Of a stretch of 15,607 bases of DNA, positions 12,258 to 15,607 are shown piece after piece. The position numbers and the translations under genes were made by a program. Source of the DNA: Candidatus Doudnabacteria bacterium (GTDB lineage: Bacteria > Patescibacteriota > Doudnabacteria > UBA920 > 2-01-FULL-50-11); the NCBI GenBank assembly GCA_016205055.1, contig JACQJK010000097.1, forward strand, positions 1 to 15,607, read 5' to 3'. Below the pieces are notes generated by a model. The model was given only the letters and a program-made list of their open reading frames with translations, made no database searches and was not told where the DNA came from. The first letter of the stretch is position 1. Each line of letters opens with the position of its first letter.

Positions 12258-13103
12258 TCAAAACCCAAATGCTTTCCTGGCGTTTGCCGTCGTTTGCCGC
12301 TCGACTTCCTCGACCGGCAACCTCTTTATCGCTGCGATTTTTTCGGCAACGAATTTTACCCGAAACGGAAAATTGCGCTGTCCCCGAAACGGCTCTGGGG
12401 AAAGATACGGGCAGTCGGTCTCAAGCAAAATTTTATCGAGGGGGGTATTCGCCACCGCTTCCAGCAAACCCGGGTCAGAACCCCCCGGCTTTTTTTCTTT
12501 GCGCGGTTTGTAGGTCACGATGCCGTTAAAACTTAAAAAGCAACCCAGATCCAAAAACATTTCCGCCTGTTTCCAGTTGCCGATAAAAGAATGAATCACC
12601 ACCGCGCGCAAGCCGGACATCCGGGGCTTGATTATTTGGTAGATGTCCTCGTAAGCGTCCCGGGAGTGGACCATTAAAGTTTTTTTAGTTTCAGAAGCAA
12701 GCATAATGTGTTCTAAAAAAACTTGTTTCTGGCGCGCTTCCACCTCTTCCTCTTGGCTCGGCGGCAGGTGAAAATATTCCAAACCGCATTCGCCAATCCC
12801 CAGGACTTTGGGGTCACGGGCCAGCTCGAGGTATTTTTGATAATCAAACTTTTCTTCTCGAGTTTCAAAAGAGGACTCTTCTTCGTCAACGCGCATGGAA
12901 AAAAGATGAACCGGATGCAAGCCGACGACGGCGTACACGCCCTCGGGAAAACTCTGCGCAATTTCCACTGCTCGTTTGCTGGTTGAATACTGGCTGCCGA
13001 CGTTTATAACCCAAGTCTGCTCCCGCAGACACTTTTCAAGAACCTCTTTCGAGTCGCCTTTGAACGCGTCAAAATTTACGTGAGCGTGGGTGTCAACAAA
13101 CAT
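12258..13103 (-). CDS. TatD-family metal-dependent deoxyribonuclease
   Basis: 281 residues; the family is usually 255-270. TatD enzymes are cytosolic TIM-barrel metallohydrolases with 3'-5' exonuclease or DNase activity. All metal ligands are visible: His6 and His8 in DTHAHVNF, Glu105 in GIGECGLEYF, His146 in MVHSRDA, His171 in VIHSF, and Asp230 in LLETDCPYLSPEPFRG. The extra length is mainly an acidic segment at about 69-90 (RVDEEESSFETREEKFDYQK) not typical of the family. In many bacteria tatD-type genes follow metG directly; here the S23 gene and its repeats lie between them. The ATG is 11 bases from the nearest S23 codon, with no SD site. Confidence 0.94.
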   Translation of the reverse strand: MFVDTHAHVNFDAFKGDSKEVLEKCLREQTWVINVGSQYSTSKRAVEIAQSFPEGVYAVVGLHPVHLFSMRVDEEESSFETREEKFDYQKYLELARDPKVLGIGECGLEYFHLPPSQEEEVEARQKQVFLEHIMLASETKKTLMVHSRDAYEDIYQIIKPRMSGLRAVVIHSFIGNWKQAEMFLDLGCFLSFNGIVTYKPRKEKKPGGSDPGLLEAVANTPLDKILLETDCPYLSPEPFRGQRNFPFRVKFVAEKIAAIKRLPVEEVERQTTANARKAFGF

Positions 13104-13109
13104 AATATC

Positions 13110-13133
13110 AGTTGTCAGTTTACGGTTGACAGT
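13110..13133. repeat. Flanking repeat, downstream side of the S23 gene
   Basis: Contains GTTGACAGT (13125-13133) and the related GTTGTCAGT (13111-13119). GTTGACAGT is the exact inverted partner of ACTGTCAAC at 13508-13516. It overlaps the last codons of the S23 gene. Confidence 0.6.
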
Positions 13134-13480
13134 TTAGAGCACAAACTACTAAGCATCTTCATTATTTCTACCAGTAAAGAATGTACTCGGTTGAATTCAG
13201 GCTGTCCTGCGAATTTAAGTCTTTGAACGATAATCAGTTGCGTTTCGAGCTCTTTAGCAGACCCGTTCGCGATGTAAACGAACCGGGCAAACTCTCTGCG
13301 GTACTGTCTCCCTGCACCTTCGGCTCTATTTGAAGGAATAGCAACGGCCGCACGTCGCATCTGGTTACTCAATCCATAAGCTTCCGATTGAGGGAAACTC
13401 GCCGTCAATTTAAAAACCTCCTCTACAAGATCAAGTGACTTCTTCCATACGATTAATTCTTTATAGCTTTCAACTTTCAT
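13115..13480 (-). CDS. Four-helix bundle protein (S23 / 23S rRNA intervening-sequence protein family)
   Basis: 121 residues with the family pattern: YKELIVWKKSLDLVEEVFKL at the start, YGLSNQMRRAAVAIPSNRAEG in the middle, and FARFVYIANGSAKELETQLII in the third helix. The name comes from relatives encoded inside 23S rRNA intervening sequences; here the gene stands alone between metG and the TatD-type gene. Its function is unknown. The last residues (KLSTVN) are encoded by the flanking repeat, and the metG stop is formed by the matching repeat on the other side, as if the gene arrived as a cassette. No SD site precedes the ATG. Confidence 0.9.
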   Translation of the reverse strand: MKVESYKELIVWKKSLDLVEEVFKLTASFPQSEAYGLSNQMRRAAVAIPSNRAEGAGRQYRREFARFVYIANGSAKELETQLIIVQRLKFAGQPEFNRVHSLLVEIMKMLSSLCSKLSTVN

Positions 13481-13497
13481 TTATGAACTGTTCAGTA

Positions 13498-13516
13498 TCA
13501 ACTGTCCACTGTCAAC
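13498..13516. repeat. Flanking repeat, upstream side of the S23 gene
   Basis: TCAACTGTCC is followed by ACTGTCAAC (13508-13516), the inverted partner of 13125-13133. The metG stop codon (13512-13514) lies inside it, so the last residues of MetRS (LVDS) come partly from the repeat. Confidence 0.6.
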
Positions 13517-14966
13517 TATCCACTAATCTTGGGAACAGCGGCGGGGATTTGACGATTTTTTCCGCACTGAAAATTTCTTCCAGCCGTTGGGCAGTATGCG
13601 GCAAAAAAGGGCTCAACTCCGAAATAACCTGTCGTAAAAGCGCAACCAGCGAGGAAATCGCCTCTTTAAAAAGCTTGGGGTTTTTTTGGGGAAGCTCCCA
13701 AAGCTTAACCTCGTCAATATATTGGTTGGCCCAGGAAAGATTTTCCCAAATTTCCGCCAACGCTTCGTGTAAACGAAAGTCGCGGATGTATTTCTCCAAA
13801 TTTTCCGCTTTCTTTGGCGCTTCAACGTCAAAAGGAACGACCCCATTTAGTTCCTTCTCGATCAAATTTGTGAGGCGGCTGACCAGGTTGCCCAAGTTGT
13901 TCACCAGATCAGCGGTATAGCGGGCTTCGAGTTTTTGAACGCTAAAATCCCCATCGCCGTCGCTGGGGATTTCCCGCAGCAAAAAATAACGCAAAACGTC
14001 CGCCCCGTATTTTTCCGCCAAGGCAAAGGGGTCAATGATATTACCCATCGATTTGGAGATCTTCTGCCCGTCCACGGAAATAAAACCGTGCACAAAAATC
14101 TGCTTGGGCAATGGCAATCCGGCGGATAACAACATCGCCGGCCAGAGGCCAGCATGGAAACGCAAGATGTCCTTGCCGATCAAATGGACATCGGCCGGCC
14201 AGTATTTTTTGAAAGTTGCGTCTTCTTCGGCGTACCCAATCCCGGAAAGATAATTGATAAGCGCGTCAAACCAGATGTAAATTACCTGCTCACGGTCGCC
14301 CGGCACCGGCACGCCCCACTTGAGGGTTTTCGTCGAGCGGGAAATGCTGATGTCGGAAAGGCCGTGTTTGATAAACTCAAAAATTTCGTTATAGCGAGTC
14401 TTGGGAACGACGAAACCGGGATTTTTTTGGAAATGATCCAATAACTGCGCTTGATACTTGGAAAATCTGAAAAAATAATTTTCTTCGGACAGCGTCTCGG
14501 GCTTGGTCTTGTGAATCGGGCATAATCCGCCTTCCAAATCCGACTCGTTGTAATAATTTTCACAACCCACGCAATATAACCCCTCGTATTTGCTCTTATA
14601 AATATCCCCCGAATCAAGCGTTTTTTTCCAAAATTTTTGCGCGGATTTCTTATGACCTTGGTCAGTTGTGCGAATGAAATGGGAGTTGGAAATCCCCAGC
14701 ACGGCGCACAGTTTTTTAAACCGAGCGGAAATCTCATTCACAAAGTCCAAAATCTCCTTGCCTGCGGCTTGAGCGGCTTTGGGCACTTTGCTGCCGTGCT
14801 CGTCCGTGCCGGTCAAAAAAAACGTGTCCGCGCTAAGCAGGCGGTGAAATCGAGCGAGCGCGTCGGCCTGAATCAACTCCAAAGCAAACCCCACGTGCGG
14901 GTGCGCGTTGACGTAAGGGATGGAGGTAGTGATGTAAAATTTTTTCTTCGTTTTGCTTATTGCCAT
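13512..14966 (-). CDS. metG: Methionyl-tRNA synthetase
   Basis: 484 residues, a short MetRS without the C-terminal tRNA-binding extension found in longer bacterial forms. It charges initiator and elongator tRNA-Met. Motifs: TTSIPYVNAHPHVGF, where the HIGH signature is HVGF (24-27); TGTDEHG (52-58); a zinc knuckle YCVGC...LCPIH (Cys132, Cys135, Cys149, His152), a single-knuckle type as in Thermus-like enzymes; IWFDALINYLSG (231-242); and KISKS (302-306). The C-terminal anticodon-binding helices include NNLGNLVSR (356-364). The last four residues and stop are made by the repeat that borders the S23 gene, so the original end may have differed slightly. It starts at ATG 14966 without an SD site. 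The 201-bp gap upstream holds a possible terminator (15092-15126) and AT-rich sequence, with no confident promoter. Confidence 0.96.
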   Translation of the reverse strand: MAISKTKKKFYITTSIPYVNAHPHVGFALELIQADALARFHRLLSADTFFLTGTDEHGSKVPKAAQAAGKEILDFVNEISARFKKLCAVLGISNSHFIRTTDQGHKKSAQKFWKKTLDSGDIYKSKYEGLYCVGCENYYNESDLEGGLCPIHKTKPETLSEENYFFRFSKYQAQLLDHFQKNPGFVVPKTRYNEIFEFIKHGLSDISISRSTKTLKWGVPVPGDREQVIYIWFDALINYLSGIGYAEEDATFKKYWPADVHLIGKDILRFHAGLWPAMLLSAGLPLPKQIFVHGFISVDGQKISKSMGNIIDPFALAEKYGADVLRYFLLREIPSDGDGDFSVQKLEARYTADLVNNLGNLVSRLTNLIEKELNGVVPFDVEAPKKAENLEKYIRDFRLHEALAEIWENLSWANQYIDEVKLWELPQKNPKLFKEAISSLVALLRQVISELSPFLPHTAQRLEEIFSAEKIVKSPPLFPRLVDS

Positions 14967-15091
14967 ATAAGCTAAGCCGTCTTCTCAATTCCTTCTCTAA
15001 AATAATGGTAGAAGATCAAAAAGTGATCAGCAAACTTTAACTCTCTTGGCAACCAGTTTAGACTCAATTGCTTTAACAATTATTCAAGTAT

Positions 15092-15126
15092 AAAAACAGT
15101 GCCTACAGTTACTTTTAGTAGGGCTG
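15092..15126 (-). terminator. Possible intrinsic terminator after the surface-protein gene
   Basis: On the minus strand CAG plus CCTAC pair with GTAGG plus CTG across a small internal loop, with an 11-base apical loop, followed by TTTTT. The stem is modest. It lies about 40 bases after the stop at 15168. Confidence 0.4.
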
Positions 15127-15167
15127 CAGGAATGCCGGTTTCAATCAGCCGAGGAGGAAAGTTACTA

Positions 15168-15575
15168 CTACGGGGTCCAGACGCTATTAGAATCCCATGG
15201 TGCTCCGGTCTCGTTTGCATCGCCGTACTCTGTACAAGCTGCATTTACACCTGCACATATATCTCCGCCTTCTCCTTGGTCACAAATTACAGTACCATCT
15301 TCATCTGCAATACTATCCCATGCGTCTTCGCAAGCATCTGCCGAGGCAAGTTGCAACTTCATGCTTATGATTGGTCTATTTTTCTTTAACTGCGAGAGCA
15401 ATTCAGTAACTTTGACCGTCTTTTGCTCCTTTGTCACGTCAGATTTAAGAACATCCGCCATCTCTCTCCACGCAACTGCGCGGTTTTTCGCTCTAGCTTG
15501 ATTCACGGCTAAAATCCCCACCCCAACAAAGACCACCAGCAGGATTATAATTGTTGCAATCGATTTTTTTGTCAT
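15168..15575 (-). CDS. Membrane-anchored extracellular protein, pilin-like in outline
   Basis: 135 residues. A short basic N terminus (MTKKS) is followed by one transmembrane segment at about 6-24 (ATIIILLVVFVGVGILAVN), then a charged helix (QARAKNRAVAWREMADVLKS). The C-terminal half is acidic and small-residue rich, with four cysteines (in ACEDAW, VICDQ, DICAG and AACTEY) suited to two disulphides outside the cell. This resembles the N-terminal helix plus small globular tail of type IV pilin-like proteins, but the G-FTLIE prepilin cleavage signature is missing. A secreted or anchored surface protein is the safer call. No SD site precedes the ATG, and its promoter would lie at or beyond the window edge. 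Confidence 0.7.
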   Translation of the reverse strand: MTKKSIATIIILLVVFVGVGILAVNQARAKNRAVAWREMADVLKSDVTKEQKTVKVTELLSQLKKNRPIISMKLQLASADACEDAWDSIADEDGTVICDQGEGGDICAGVNAACTEYGDANETGAPWDSNSVWTP

Positions 15576-15607
15576 AGCTTTACTAATGTGAAATACTTTT
15601 AGTTAAA

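Noticed and set aside
1..15607. CRISPR array, complete transposase gene or prophage
   Set aside because: No regularly spaced repeats, and no transposase, integrase or phage structural genes were seen.
1..15607. Recoded UGA (glycine) genetic code
   Set aside because: UGA is the stop of several full-length conserved genes here and is not found inside them.

Overview
The window looks like a chromosomal stretch from a Candidate Phyla Radiation bacterium (Patescibacteria, most likely a Parcubacteria-type lineage). This placement is an inference. It rests on compact, mostly one-strand gene packing, scarce Shine-Dalgarno (SD) sites before housekeeping genes, a membrane-anchored ClpC-like ATPase paired with a small membrane protein, a TrpR-related YerC/YecD regulator, a free-standing S23 four-helix-bundle gene and many short palindromic repeats. 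UGA ends several clear genes (uppP, glyA, tatD-type, metG), so the recoded UGA=Gly lineages (Gracilibacteria, Absconditabacteria) are unlikely. Almost all genes are on the minus strand; the one clear exception is a 73-residue plus-strand gene at 7986-8207.

Layout from left to right. 1-207 holds a structured, possibly mobile palindromic element next to the 3' end of a tRNA-Leu(CAA) gene (208-294). That gene has its own promoter and a hairpin-rich leader. 443-3335 is a two-gene operon: a small membrane protein, then a membrane-anchored two-AAA ClpC-like ATPase whose first ATPase site looks dead. 3494-3889 is a self-contained unit (promoter, strong SD, GTG start, terminator) for a small protein with a CPQC/CGC zinc-ribbon-like tail. 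3989-5728 holds uppP, an overlapping 2H phosphoesterase gene and a YerC/TrpR-like repressor gene; two identical 26-bp near-palindromes sit over the promoters of the repressor and of the phosphoesterase-uppP pair. 5793-7118 is glyA, with a MITE-like repeat directly upstream. 7297-7947 is a TsaC/Sua5-type gene carrying an in-frame palindrome. 7986-8260 is the plus-strand small gene and its terminator. 8277-12079 holds leuS followed by a sugar-nucleotidyltransferase gene. 12258-14966 holds metG, the S23 gene and a TatD-type nuclease gene. 15168-15575 is a membrane-anchored, cysteine-containing surface protein.

The genes cover translation (tRNA-Leu, LeuRS, MetRS, t6A synthesis), one-carbon metabolism (GlyA), lipid-carrier recycling (UppP), proteostasis (ClpC-like) and DNA or nucleotide housekeeping. 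The most striking feature is LeuRS: its CP1 editing domain is interrupted by an apparently complete RBBP9/YdeN-type alpha/beta hydrolase of about 178 residues with Ser-Asp-His in family order, all in one uninterrupted reading frame. The second is the repressor with paired operators. Third, short palindromes appear to have been absorbed in frame into coding genes.
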